NCBI RefSeq assembly: GCF_016031615.1
Contig: NZ_JACYXC010000001.1
Coordinates: 3,658,001-3,722,000 of the forward strand
Direction of reading: 5' to 3'
DNA: 64,000 nt
Source: Streptomyces pactum
GTDB taxonomy: Bacteria; Actinomycetota; Actinomycetes; Streptomycetales; Streptomycetaceae
In this document: one piece after another, positions 49,839 to 62,393 of the stretch
Numbering within the stretch: the stretch's first letter is position 1
How the letters are laid out: every line of letters begins with the position of its first letter
The notes under the pieces: generated by a model
Seen by the model: only the letters and a program-made list of their open reading frames with translations
The model's database searches: none
What the model was told of the DNA's origin: nothing
Position numbers and translations under genes: made by a program

Positions 49839-49953
49839 GTACGCCGGTGTGCCGTCCCGGGTGTCCGGGCCCGTACGCCGGTGCCCCCGCGCTCAGGTGC
49901 CCGTACACCGGTGCCGGCACACCGCTGCCCGCACGGATGCCGGTACGCCGGTG
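49839..49953. repeat. Four copies of GTACGCCGGTG near oriC
   Basis: GTACGCCGGTG at 49839-49849, 49873-49883 and 49943-49953, plus GTACACCGGTG at 49903-49913. Spacing start to start is 34, 30 and 40 bp. The same 11-mer recurs at 63895 and 63941. Confidence 0.7.
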
Positions 49954-50100
49954 CGCGGCGCGAGCCGTCCGTCGTCACACGGCGTGGCCCCGTACGCCTC
50001 GGCGCCGGCCGGCCGTGTCCTGGAGTCTCCGCAACGCACCCCACGACCTCCCCACGCCACCCCGCAGCACCGCCGCGACGCCCTCCGCGGCCTCGCGGCG

Positions 50101-51096
50101 GTGTCCACAGCGGTGGACAACCCGGCGGCACCGGCGCGCCTTCCGCTCGCCCCCACGGCACAGGCCGGCCCGCCACCCACGCACCGGCCGTCCCGGAACC
50201 CACGCACCGGCCGTCCCGGAACCCACCCATCGGCCGACCGGACCCAGGCACTGGGCGTACCGGAGCACCGCCCGGCGGCTCCCCGAGCGGGCCCCGGCTG
50301 CCCCGGAGGCACGCCGGAGCAGGCCTCGAACGGTGCCGGAGGCTGCCCGGAAACTGCGTGGAGAACGGCCCACACGGTGTGGACAGCCGCCCGGAGAACG
50401 GCCTGCGAGGGGCTCGGTGGGACCTGCGAGGGGCCGGAATGCCGCCGACGGGGCTTCCCGGCCGCCCTTCGGCCCGTACACCGGTCCCGAACAGCCCCTC
50501 CGCGGTGTTCGATTTCGCGCCCCGGGAGCCGGGTTCTCCACAGCAAGCGGGAGAGTTGGTCATCCACACCCTGGGGAACCCGGGGTTGTCCCGATCTTGT
50601 CCACAGACCCCGTCGGGCGTCGGAGAACCCCGCAGCTCAGGGCCGTGTGGATTTGTGGCTGACGACTGTCCACACCCTGTGGACGACCGAGCTGTCCACA
50701 CCCCGCCGCCGCCGTTGTCCACCGGCCGCCCACAGCGTCGAGCCGCTTGCCCACAGCTTCTCCACACCGTTGTCCACTGTTCGGCAACGCAACGCGCCCC
50801 GTCCCCGGTCCGAGTGAAAGGCGTCACACCGGCAAGCGGGATTGGGCTGTGGGGAACGTGGGTAAACCTGGGGACGCCGCTGGGGAGAACCGGGGCTCCC
50901 CTGTGTATGGGGTGTGCAGAACTTTCCCCGATCCACAGCACCCCCTGGTTATCCACCACCGCCGCCCACAGGGCCGGTGGATAAAAAAGCGGCTCTGACC
51001 TGCGCAAAGCAGGTTTTCCACGGTTTCCACAGGCCCTACTACTATGACCACGTAGAGAGAGCGCGGAAATCGTTTCGAAGTGGGGCCTGTGCACAA
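50101..51096. other. oriC: Replication origin: array of DnaA boxes
   Basis: About 18 sequences matching or nearly matching TTGTCCACA on either strand. Exact: 50597-50605. One mismatch: 50101 (GTGTCCACA), 50112 (reverse GGTGGACAA), 50378 (reverse TGTGGACAG), 50534 and 50755 (TTCTCCACA), 50666 and 50692 (CTGTCCACA), 50678 (reverse TGTGGACGA), 50712 (TTGTCCACC), 50744 (TTGCCCACA), 50767 (TTGTCCACT), 51088 (reverse TGTGCACAA). TTATCCACC at 50949 and its reverse at 50976 flank the right side, next to the A-run GGATAAAAAAG, a possible melting site. Weaker ones occur at 50560, 50849 and 51023. Number and position agree with streptomycete oriC. Confidence 0.93.
50175..50243. repeat. Three tandem copies of a 23-bp repeat in oriC
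   Basis: 50175-50197 and 50198-50220 are identical 23-mers starting ACCCACGCACCGGCC and ending TCCCGGA; 50221-50243 is a degenerate third copy. They lie between the GTACGCCGGTG motifs and the dense DnaA boxes. Confidence 0.8.
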
Positions 51097-51244
51097 CTCG
51101 GCGCCGAGCCGCCCCACGGCTCCCGCGCCGACTTGACCGCGAGCCGCTCACTCTGTCGGTGGCGTGCGTCAGACTGGTCTGGCGGCAGTCAGCCGACGAC
51201 GAAGGCCAGCAAGGCGAGCCAGCAACAGCAGGAGGCGGCTAACG

Positions 51245-52375
51245 GTGAAGATCCGGGTGGAGCGCGATGTACTCGCGGAGGCAGTGGCCTGGGCGGCCCG
51301 CAGCCTTCCGGCCCGTCCGCCGGTGCCGGTTCTCGCCGGCCTGCTGCTGAAGGCCGAGTCGGGTGCGCTGAGCCTGTCCAGCTTCGACTATGAGGTCTCG
51401 GCCCGGGTGTCGGTGGAGGCGGACATCGACGAGGAGGGCACCGTCCTGGTGTCCGGCCGGCTGCTCGCCGACATCTGCCGCGCCCTTCCCAACCGCCCGG
51501 TGGAAATCGCCACGGACGGTGTGCGGGTCACCGTGCTCTGCGGCACCTCGCGGTTCACCCTGCACACCCTGCCGGTGGAGGAGTACCCGGCGCTGCCGCA
51601 GATGCCGGACGCCACCGGGACCGTGCCGGGTGAGGTCTTCGCCGCCGCCGCCGCGCAGGTGGCCATCGCCGCCGGCCGTGACGACACCCTGCCGGTGCTG
51701 ACCGGTGTGCGGATCGAGATCGAGGGCGACACCGTCACCCTGGCCTCCACCGACCGCTACCGGTTCGCTGTCCGCGAGTTCCTGTGGAAGCCGGAGACCC
51801 CGGACATCTCCGCCGTCGCGCTGGTGCCCGCCAAGACGCTGCTGGACACGGCCAAGTCGCTGACCAGCGGTGACACCGTCGCGCTGGCGCTCTCCGGGTC
51901 GGGCGCGGGCGAGGGGCTGATCGGTTTCGAGGGCGCCGGCCGCCGGACCACCACCCGGCTGCTCGAAGGCGACCTGCCGAAGTACCGGACGCTGTTCCCC
52001 ACCGAGTTCAACTCCGTCGCGGTGATCGAGACGGCGCCGTTCGTCGAGGCGGTCAAGCGCGTGGCCCTGGTGGCCGAGCGGAACACCCCGGTCCGGCTCA
52101 CCTTCGAGCAGGGCGTGCTCATCCTGGAGGCCGGGTCGAGCGACGACGCACAGGCTGTGGAGCGGGTGGACGCCCAGTTGGAGGGCGACGACATCTCCAT
52201 CGCCTTCAACCCGACCTTCCTGCTCGACGGGCTGAGCGCCATCGACGCGCCGGTCGCCCAGCTGTCGTTCACCACCTCCACCAAGCCGGCGCTGCTCAGC
52301 GGGCGGCCGGCGGTGGACGCCGAGGCCGACGAGTCGTACAAGTACCTGATCATGCCGGTGCGGCTGTCCGGCTGA
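51245..52375 (+). CDS. dnaN: DNA polymerase III sliding clamp (beta subunit)
   Basis: 376 residues, three clamp domains. Start: KIRVERDVLAEAVAWAARSLPARPPVPVLAGLLL; middle: DTLPVLTGVRIEIEGDTVTLASTDRYRFAVRE, a beta-clamp signature; end: YLIMPVRLSG, the loop of the partner-binding pocket. It encircles DNA and tethers the polymerase. GTG at 51245 has AGGAGG about 9 bases upstream; the frame to 51164 is not conserved. It is the first gene on the right side of oriC. A short hairpin follows the stop. Confidence 0.98.
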   Translation: MKIRVERDVLAEAVAWAARSLPARPPVPVLAGLLLKAESGALSLSSFDYEVSARVSVEADIDEEGTVLVSGRLLADICRALPNRPVEIATDGVRVTVLCGTSRFTLHTLPVEEYPALPQMPDATGTVPGEVFAAAAAQVAIAAGRDDTLPVLTGVRIEIEGDTVTLASTDRYRFAVREFLWKPETPDISAVALVPAKTLLDTAKSLTSGDTVALALSGSGAGEGLIGFEGAGRRTTTRLLEGDLPKYRTLFPTEFNSVAVIETAPFVEAVKRVALVAERNTPVRLTFEQGVLILEAGSSDDAQAVERVDAQLEGDDISIAFNPTFLLDGLSAIDAPVAQLSFTTSTKPALLSGRPAVDAEADESYKYLIMPVRLSG

Positions 52376-52753
52376 GCCGGCCGCCACGGCCGCGGGCCCC
52401 GGTCCCCCCGGGGCCTGGCCGTACCACCGGCTCGCCGGTGCCGCCGGCCGGCGCCGGACCGCCGAGCCGGCCGGACCCCGGCCCCGCGGTCGGGCCGGCC
52501 ACGGATCCGCCGTTCGCGAACCGGCCGTTCGCGAGCCCCCGTGCGGACGGCGGCCGTCGGGCCCGGGCGAGCGTGGTCCGTGCGGTGTCCGGGCGACCGG
52601 CGCCGCGCGGCGCGCTCCGCATGAATGCGCAGGCCGGCCCGTTCCGCCCCGTTGAGCGGCTGTGCCCACGGATGTGCGGGGGCGGTCGGGCGTAGGCTCG
52701 GACATCCGGTACGCGCACGACAGCGCGAGGACTACGTCACGAAGGATCACCTG
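52376..52753. other. Intergenic region dnaN-gnd
   Basis: 378 bases. Terminator hairpin at its left end, GTTCGCGAAC palindrome at 52512-52521 followed by a related GTTCGCGAG 16 bases later, and the gnd promoter probably at 52680-52740. No gene seen. Confidence 0.45.
52395..52415 (+). terminator. Hairpin after dnaN
   Basis: GGCCCCGG (52395-52402) and CCGGGGCC (52408-52415), 8-bp perfect stem with loop TCCCC, 20 bases after the stop. Confidence 0.6.
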
Positions 52754-53629
52754 ATGGAGCTCGGTCTCGTCGGTCTCGGCAAGATGGGCGGCAACATGCG
52801 CGAGCGCATCCGCCGCGCCGGCCACACCGTCATCGGATACGACCGCAACCCCGACCTCGCCGATGTCCACAGCCTGGAGGAGCTGGTCAACGGCCTCACC
52901 GGTCCTCGGGTGGTGTGGGTCATGGTCCCGGCCGGGGCGGCGACCCAGTCCACCATCGACGAGCTCGGCGAGCTGCTGTCGCCCGGCGACGTCGTGGTGG
53001 ACGGCGGCAACTCCCGCTGGACCGACGACGAGAAGCACGCCGAGCAGCTGGCGGCCAAGGGCATCGGCTTCGTGGACTGCGGCGTCTCCGGTGGCGTGTG
53101 GGGTCTGGAGAACGGCTACGCGCTGATGTACGGCGGTGACGCCGAGGACGTGGCGAAGGTGCAGCCGATCTTCGACGCCCTCAAGCCGGAGGGCGAGTTC
53201 GGCTCGGTCCACGCGGGCAAGGTGGGCGCCGGCCACTTCGCGAAGATGGTCCACAACGGCATCGAGTACGCGATGATGCAGGCGTTCGCCGAGGGCTGGG
53301 AGCTGCTGGAGGCGGTGGACTCGGTCACCGACGTCCGCGAGGTGTTCCGCTCCTGGCAGGAGGGCACGGTCATCCGCTCCTGGCTGCTCGACCTGGCGGT
53401 CCGCGCCCTCGACGACGACGAGCACCTGGAGAAGCTGCGCGGCTACGCCGCCGACTCCGGCGAGGGCCGGTGGACGGTGGAGGCCGCGATCGACAACGCG
53501 GTGCCGCTGCCCGCCATCACCGCCTCCCTCTTCGCGCGCTTCGCGTCCCGGCAGGACGACTCCCCGCAGATGAAGATGATCGCCGCGCTGCGCAACCAGT
53601 TCGGTGGTCACGCGGTGGAGAACAAGTAA
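52754..53629 (+). CDS. gnd: 6-Phosphogluconate dehydrogenase, short decarboxylating type
   Basis: 291 residues, the short form lacking the extra C-terminal half of the 470-residue enzymes. The Rossmann motif is LGLVGLGKMGGNMRERIRRAGH. Catalytic segments: VVDGGNSRWTDDEKHAEQL, VDCGVSGGVWGLENGYALMYGG and HAGKVGAGHFAKMVHNGIEYAMMQAFAEG, the last containing the active-site lysine and asparagine. It oxidises 6-phosphogluconate to ribulose 5-phosphate and CO2, yielding NAD(P)H. ATG at 52754 follows AAGGATCACC. Its place between dnaN and recF is usual in streptomycetes. Confidence 0.95.
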   Translation: MELGLVGLGKMGGNMRERIRRAGHTVIGYDRNPDLADVHSLEELVNGLTGPRVVWVMVPAGAATQSTIDELGELLSPGDVVVDGGNSRWTDDEKHAEQLAAKGIGFVDCGVSGGVWGLENGYALMYGGDAEDVAKVQPIFDALKPEGEFGSVHAGKVGAGHFAKMVHNGIEYAMMQAFAEGWELLEAVDSVTDVREVFRSWQEGTVIRSWLLDLAVRALDDDEHLEKLRGYAADSGEGRWTVEAAIDNAVPLPAITASLFARFASRQDDSPQMKMIAALRNQFGGHAVENK

Positions 53630-53759
53630 CCGGACACGCCGCGGCGGCCGGCCGGGACGCCGGCGCCACGGCGCCGGCGGGCGGCACCGCGCAGCACCGC
53701 ACGCCGGGGGAGGTTGCAAACGCCACCCAGGCCCGCAGGGCCGTGGGGGAGGGAACACC

Positions 53760-54890
53760 GTGCACGTCTCACATCTGTCACTCGCCGACTTCCGCTCGTA
53801 CGCCCGGGCGGAGGTCCCGCTGGACCCGGGCGTGACCGCGTTCGTCGGGCCCAACGGCCAGGGCAAGACCAACCTGGTGGAAGCGGTCGGCTACCTGTCC
53901 ACGCTGGGCAGTCACCGGGTCTCCGCCGACGCGCCGCTGGTGCGCCTGGGGGCCGAGCGGGCGGTGCTGCGGGCGTCGGTGGTGCACGGCGAGCGGCAGC
54001 AGCTGATCGAGCTGGAGCTCAACCCGGGCCGGGCCAACCGGGCGCGGCTGAACCGTTCCTCGCAGGTCAGGCCGCGGGACGTACTGGGCATCCTGCCGAC
54101 GGTGCTGTTCGCGCCGGAGGACCTGGCGCTGGTCAAGGGCGACCCCGGTGAGCGGCGCCGGTTCCTCGACGAGCTGGTCACCGCCCGCGCCCCGCGGCTG
54201 GCGGGCGTCCGCTCCGACTACGACCGGGTGCTCAAGCAGCGCAACACCCTGCTGAAGTCGGCCGCCATGGCGCGGCGGCACGGCGGCCGCTCGCTGGACC
54301 TGTCCACGCTCGACGTGTGGGACCAGCACCTGGCGCGGGCCGGCGCCGAACTCCTGGCCCACCGGCTGGACCTGATCACCGTGCTCCAGCCGCTGGCCGA
54401 CAAGGCGTACGAACAGCTGGCGCCGGGTGGCGGGCCGGTGCACTTCGAGTACCGCGCCTCCGCCCGCCCCGAGCCGCTGCCGGCCGGTGGCCGGGAGGAG
54501 CTGTACGGGGTGCTGCTGGAGGCGCTGGGCGAGGTGCGCAAGCAGGAGATCGAGCGCGGCGTGACCCTGGTCGGGCCGCACCGGGACGACCTGGTGCTGC
54601 GGCTCGGGGAGTTGCCGGCCAAGGGGTACGCCAGCCACGGCGAGTCCTGGAGCTATGCGCTGGCGCTGCGGCTGGGCGCGTACGAGCTGCTGCGCGCGGA
54701 GTCCACCGAGCCGGTGCTGATGCTGGACGACGTGTTCGCCGAACTCGACGCGCGGCGGCGGGAGCGGCTGGCGGAGCTGGTGGCGCCGGGGGAGCAGGTG
54801 CTGGTGACGGCGGCGGTGGACGAGGACGTGCCGGCGGTGCTGCGCGGGGCGCGGTTCGCGGTCACGGAGGGCACGGTCGAGCGGGTATGA
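53760..54890 (+). CDS. recF: DNA replication and repair protein RecF
   Basis: 376 residues, SMC-like ATPase that helps RecA load at gaps. Walker A: FVGPNGQGKTNLVEAVGYL; signature: QRNTLLK region and YALALRLGAYELLRAE; Walker B: EPVLMLDDVFAELDARRRERLAELV. GTG at 53760 has GGGGAGGG seven bases upstream; the frame before it (from 53604) has no match. Its stop overlaps the ATG of the DUF721 gene (ATGA). Confidence 0.97.
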   Translation: MHVSHLSLADFRSYARAEVPLDPGVTAFVGPNGQGKTNLVEAVGYLSTLGSHRVSADAPLVRLGAERAVLRASVVHGERQQLIELELNPGRANRARLNRSSQVRPRDVLGILPTVLFAPEDLALVKGDPGERRRFLDELVTARAPRLAGVRSDYDRVLKQRNTLLKSAAMARRHGGRSLDLSTLDVWDQHLARAGAELLAHRLDLITVLQPLADKAYEQLAPGGGPVHFEYRASARPEPLPAGGREELYGVLLEALGEVRKQEIERGVTLVGPHRDDLVLRLGELPAKGYASHGESWSYALALRLGAYELLRAESTEPVLMLDDVFAELDARRRERLAELVAPGEQVLVTAAVDEDVPAVLRGARFAVTEGTVERV

Positions 54891-55459
54891 GCGAGTGGCC
54901 GGTGAACAAAGGGGCCGGGCGGCCGGGAGCGGCGCCGACCGGTGGCGGTCCGGCGGGTCCGGCGCCCTCCGGTGTGGACCTGGCGCGGGTGGCGCTGCGG
55001 GCCGCCCGGGAGCAGGCGCGGGCGCGGGGCGCCGCCGCGCAGGCGAAGAAGCAGGCGCGGCGCGGCGGGCTGCGGTCCGGGGCGCGGGCCGACGGGCGGG
55101 ACCCGCTGCCGCTGGGTGCGGCGATCAACCGGCTGATCACCGAGCGGGGCTGGGAGACCCCGGCCGCGGTGGGCGGGGTGATGGGCCGGTGGCCGCAGCT
55201 GGTGGGGCCGGAGGTGGCCCAGCACTGCGCTCCGCAGCGGTACGACGAGGAGGCGCGGGTGCTGACGGTGCAGTGCGACTCCACGGTGTGGGCGACGCAG
55301 CTGCGGCTGCTGGCGCCGCAGCTGGTGGCGCGGCTCAACCAGGATCTGGGGCAGGGCACGGTGCGGCTGATCAAGGTGCTGGGGCCGGGCGGTCCGGCGC
55401 GCCGGTACGGCCCGCTGCGGGCGCCGGGGAGCACCGGGTACGGCGACACCTACGGCTGA
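54887..55459 (+). CDS. DUF721 protein, DciA-like
   Basis: 190 residues. The N-terminal 75 residues are Gly/Ala/Arg-rich and disordered. The DUF721 domain follows: LGAAINRLITERGWETPAAVGGVMGRWPQLVGPEVAQHCAPQRYDEEARVLTVQCDSTVWATQLRLLAPQLVARLNQDLG, with the KH-like W-x-x-x-V-G and VQCDSTVWATQL parts. Bacterial DUF721 proteins (DciA) are the ancestral loaders of the DnaB helicase where DnaC/DnaI are missing; no DnaC/DnaI gene is seen here. Coupled with recF through an ATGA overlap. Confidence 0.92.
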   Translation: MSEWPVNKGAGRPGAAPTGGGPAGPAPSGVDLARVALRAAREQARARGAAAQAKKQARRGGLRSGARADGRDPLPLGAAINRLITERGWETPAAVGGVMGRWPQLVGPEVAQHCAPQRYDEEARVLTVQCDSTVWATQLRLLAPQLVARLNQDLGQGTVRLIKVLGPGGPARRYGPLRAPGSTGYGDTYG

Positions 55460-55823
55460 TGCGGGCCGCCCGGCGGCCGGAGCCGCGGGGTGCCGCCGTA
55501 CTCGCACATCTGATCGCATGGGTATGCGGGGCGGGGGTGCGGGAGTGAGCCCGGTCACGGTAGCCGGCGGTTGACAGCCGGAAGCGCTGAGTGCCGGTGT
55601 GAGCCTCCTGAAGCCCTGGTCCAGATATGGGGAGTCGGTGGAGGGCGGTTCAGGGCGGCACATGCGTACTCAGGCGCCCGCAAACCCCCATTCATGTCGC
55701 TGCTACGGGTAGACTGGTGGTAATCCCGCGTAGTTCGCGTGGACACGTCGAACAAGCACTGAACGACGCAGCCGCTCCCGTCTGCCATGGAGTCGGCTTG
55801 TGCTGTGCCAGAAAGGGCGCTTC
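55460..55823. other. gyrB promoter region
   Basis: 364 bases. TAGACT at 55710-55715 is a good -10 box, giving a leader of about 100 bases before gyrB. The leader can form small stems, but no known riboswitch was recognised. No gene seen. Confidence 0.5.
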
Positions 55824-57833
<2,010 letters not shown>

Positions 57834-57877
57834 GTCGGCCCGTCGCCGGACCGCTTCGAAAGGATCACTGACCAGCA

Positions 57878-60493
<2,616 letters not shown>

Positions 60494-60496
60494 AGC

Positions 60497-61204
60497 GTGA
60501 GTGGAGCCACGGGCGCCGCGGCGGGCGGCGGGACGGACGGCCGAGGGCGGTCCGGCACCGCACCGGAGGCCGCCGCGGACGGCGCCCGTGGCTCCACCGC
60601 TGACGCCTCCGGAGGGGGAGCGCGAACCGTGACGGATGCCCGAGGGCCCCAGTACGAGCCGTTCGCGGCCGGCCCCCTTCCCGGCGAGCGGCCTGCCCAG
60701 CCCGCCCAGCCGTACCACCCGCCGCAGGCGTATCCGCCGCCGGCGGGCGCGGGGGCGGGGGCCGCTCCCCGCAAGGCCACCGCCCGGCGGCCCAAGCCGG
60801 CCGCGCCGGAGGCGCCGGCCCGCACCATGCCGCGGACCCGCAAGGCGCGGCTGCGGGTGGCCAAGGTCGATCCCTGGTCGGTGATGAAGGTCAGCTTCCT
60901 GCTCGCCATCGCCCTGGGCATCTGCACGGTGGTCGCCGCCGCGGTGCTGTGGATGGTGATGGACGCGATGGGCGTGTTCAGCGCGGTCGGCGGAACCATC
61001 AGCGAGGCGACCGAGGGCAAGAAGGGCACCGGCTTCGACCTGGAGTCCTTCCTGTCGCTGCCGCGGGTGCTCACGTTCACCTCGATCATCGCGGCGATCA
61101 ACGTGGTGCTGGCGACGGCGCTGGCCACCCTGGGCGCGTTCATCTACAACCTGTCCGCGGGCTTCGTGGGCGGCGTCGAGCTGACCCTGGCGGAAGACGA
61201 GTAG
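60497..61204 (+). CDS. DUF3566 membrane protein downstream of gyrA
   Basis: 235 residues. The first ~115 are a Gly/Ala/Pro-rich cytoplasmic region. The DUF3566 domain follows with two membrane helices: KARLRVAKVDPWSVMKVSFLLAIALGICTVVAAAVLWMVMDAMGVF and FTSIIAAINVVLATALATLGAFIYNLSAGFVGGVELTLAEDE. The GTG start at 60497 lies 3 bases after the gyrA stop, so it is translated with gyrA. The order gyrB-gyrA-DUF3566-tRNA-Ile is common in actinobacteria. Function unknown to me. Confidence 0.9.
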   Translation: MSGATGAAAGGGTDGRGRSGTAPEAAADGARGSTADASGGGARTVTDARGPQYEPFAAGPLPGERPAQPAQPYHPPQAYPPPAGAGAGAAPRKATARRPKPAAPEAPARTMPRTRKARLRVAKVDPWSVMKVSFLLAIALGICTVVAAAVLWMVMDAMGVFSAVGGTISEATEGKKGTGFDLESFLSLPRVLTFTSIIAAINVVLATALATLGAFIYNLSAGFVGGVELTLAEDE

Positions 61205-61293
61205 CGGCCCCGGCGCACCGCCTCCCGGGGCCCCGCGGGAACCGATTTTGGGACACGGCAGGTGGTGCGCTAATCTTTCGGTGCAGCGAACGA

Positions 61294-61367
61294 GCGGCTA
61301 TAGCTCAGACGGTTAGAGCGCTTCCCTGATAAGGAAGAGGCCCCAGGTTCAAGTCCTGGTAGCCGCA
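61294..61367 (+). tRNA. tRNA-Ile (anticodon GAU)
   Basis: 74 bases fold as a cloverleaf: acceptor GCGGCTA (61294-61300) with TAGCCGC (61360-61366) and discriminator A; D arm around AGCTCAGACGGTTAGAGCG; anticodon arm CTTCC-CTGATAA-GGAAG with anticodon GAT; T arm CCAGGTTCAAGTCCTGG. The discriminator is followed by CCG, so the 3' CCA is not fully encoded and must be added by the CCA enzyme at 28294. Confidence 0.97.
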
Positions 61368-61376
61368 CCGGTGCGC

Positions 61377-61407
61377 AAGAGCCCCGGCCTTCAAGGCCGG
61401 GGCTCTT
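61377..61407 (+). terminator. Terminator after tRNA-Ile
   Basis: AAGAGCCCCGGCCTT (61377-61391) and its perfect complement (61393-61407) around one central base, ending in CTCTT; ten bases after the tRNA. Confidence 0.85.
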
Positions 61408-62102
61408 CGTCGTTCCCGGGGCTTCCGGGGGCCGGCGGAACGGGGTGTCCGGGCGGTTCCCGGGTGGGCGGCGGGGTTCCGGCGGGTGCGGCGGTGCGGT
61501 GCGTGGGTCCTGTGGGGTCCCGGGCGGGTGCTCGGGGGCTGTGGTGGGTGGGACGTCCCGGCCGGGTGTCCCAGGCGTGCGGGGCCCCGGGCCCGGCCGG
61601 GTGCTCCGGAGCGCGGGGCCCCGGGCCCGGCGGGCGGCGCCCACGCGCGACCTCGCGGCGGTACCCCACGCGACATCACGGCGGCGCACGCAGCCCCTGC
61701 GGCGGCGTACGGAGGCGTAGGCGCCCCCTCCGGTGCTCCGCGCCCTCCGGGGGCCGGTGCGGCGTCCGGAGGCCCGGAGGCGGGCGCACGGGCGTGCCGG
61801 ACGGGCGGGTGCCGGGCGTGACGGGCGACGGGCGTGGGCGGGTGCTGTGAGGTGGCACCGGGACGGGCGACCGTCGACGGGCCGGCAGGGTTCGGGGACG
61901 GACCGGAGGGCCTTCCTGCGGTGGGACGGGCCGGCGGCGGTGACCGACGATCCCCCACGTCAGCGGCGGGCAATTTGGTTGCGTTCCGGCTACGACAGGT
62001 TGTTGCCGCTTCCGCTTGGGTATAGGTCACCGATTGATATCGGGCGGTGTGTATCATCGGGCGCCAGAGGTCCCCTACGTCAACGAAAGACGAGGTCGCG
62101 CG
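61408..62102. other. Intergenic region of 695 bases, no gene recognised
   Basis: Very GC-rich to about 61960. Open frames on both strands here lack domains, ribosome sites and consistent codon bias. GC drops at 61965-62060, where TATAGG and TGATATCGG-like elements suggest the promoter of the small DLW-39 gene. Confidence 0.45.
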
Positions 62103-62237
62103 GTGAAGAAGCTTCTCCTGGTCGCACTGGCCGCCATCGGCGGGCTCCTCGTGTACCGCCAGATCCAGGCGGATCGCGCCGAGCAGGATCTGTGGACGGA
62201 GGCGACCGACTCCGTGCCCGCAGGTTCGGGTGTCTGA
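62103..62237 (+). CDS. DLW-39 family small protein
   Basis: 44 residues: a hydrophobic N-terminal helix (KKLLLVALAAIGGLLVYRQI), then a charged helix with the family's D-L-W in AEQDLWTEATDSV. It is probably a single-pass membrane peptide. GTG at 62103 is chosen because the family begins VKKLLL and the upstream frame (from 62016) is not conserved. CGAGGTCG lies about 5-8 bases upstream. It is typically found just after gyrA and tRNA-Ile/Ala genes in actinobacteria. Function unknown. A strong terminator follows. Confidence 0.88.
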   Translation: MKKLLLVALAAIGGLLVYRQIQADRAEQDLWTEATDSVPAGSGV

Positions 62238-62251
62238 GACATAAAGTCCTG

Positions 62252-62289
62252 AACGGGGCCCCGATCGCGCAAGCGGTCGGGGCCCCGTT
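62252..62289 (+). terminator. Terminator after the DLW-39 gene
   Basis: AACGGGGCCCCGA (62252-62264) and TCGGGGCCCCGTT (62277-62289), 13-bp perfect stem with a 12-base loop, ending in GTTG. Confidence 0.85.
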
Positions 62290-62393
62290 GACGTGGGGCC
62301 CGGGCAGTCGGTTCACTTCCGCGAACGGCCAGTCGTCGCCCGGCCGGTGCCGCCGGGCCCGCGACGGACGGGACGACGAGGGGTGGGACGCCG

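Larger units (their letters stand above)
49620..51244. other. oriC: dnaA-dnaN intergenic region containing oriC
   Basis: 1625 bases without a credible gene; long open frames on both strands are GC artefacts. The left part (49620-50100) holds four copies of an 11-bp motif, then comes a 23-bp tandem repeat (50175-50243), and the DnaA-box array spans 50101-51096. The dnaN promoter should lie at about 51030-51200; TACTAT near 51039 is a possible -10 box. Confidence 0.85.

Noticed and set aside
49574..51151. 525-codon minus-strand frame, and several plus-strand frames, across oriC
   Set aside because: They run through DnaA boxes and repeats, lack domains and biased codon use, and vary by frame; the region is the origin.
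52512..52521. GTTCGCGAAC palindrome as an SOS box
   Set aside because: The actinobacterial LexA box has GAAC first and GTTC second; here the order is reversed.
51239..53872. 877-codon minus-strand frame over dnaN and gnd
   Set aside because: Shadow of two well-identified genes.
61305..62057. Minus-strand frame over tRNA-Ile and the following gap
   Set aside because: Overlaps the tRNA and its terminator and is low-complexity Pro/Arg sequence.
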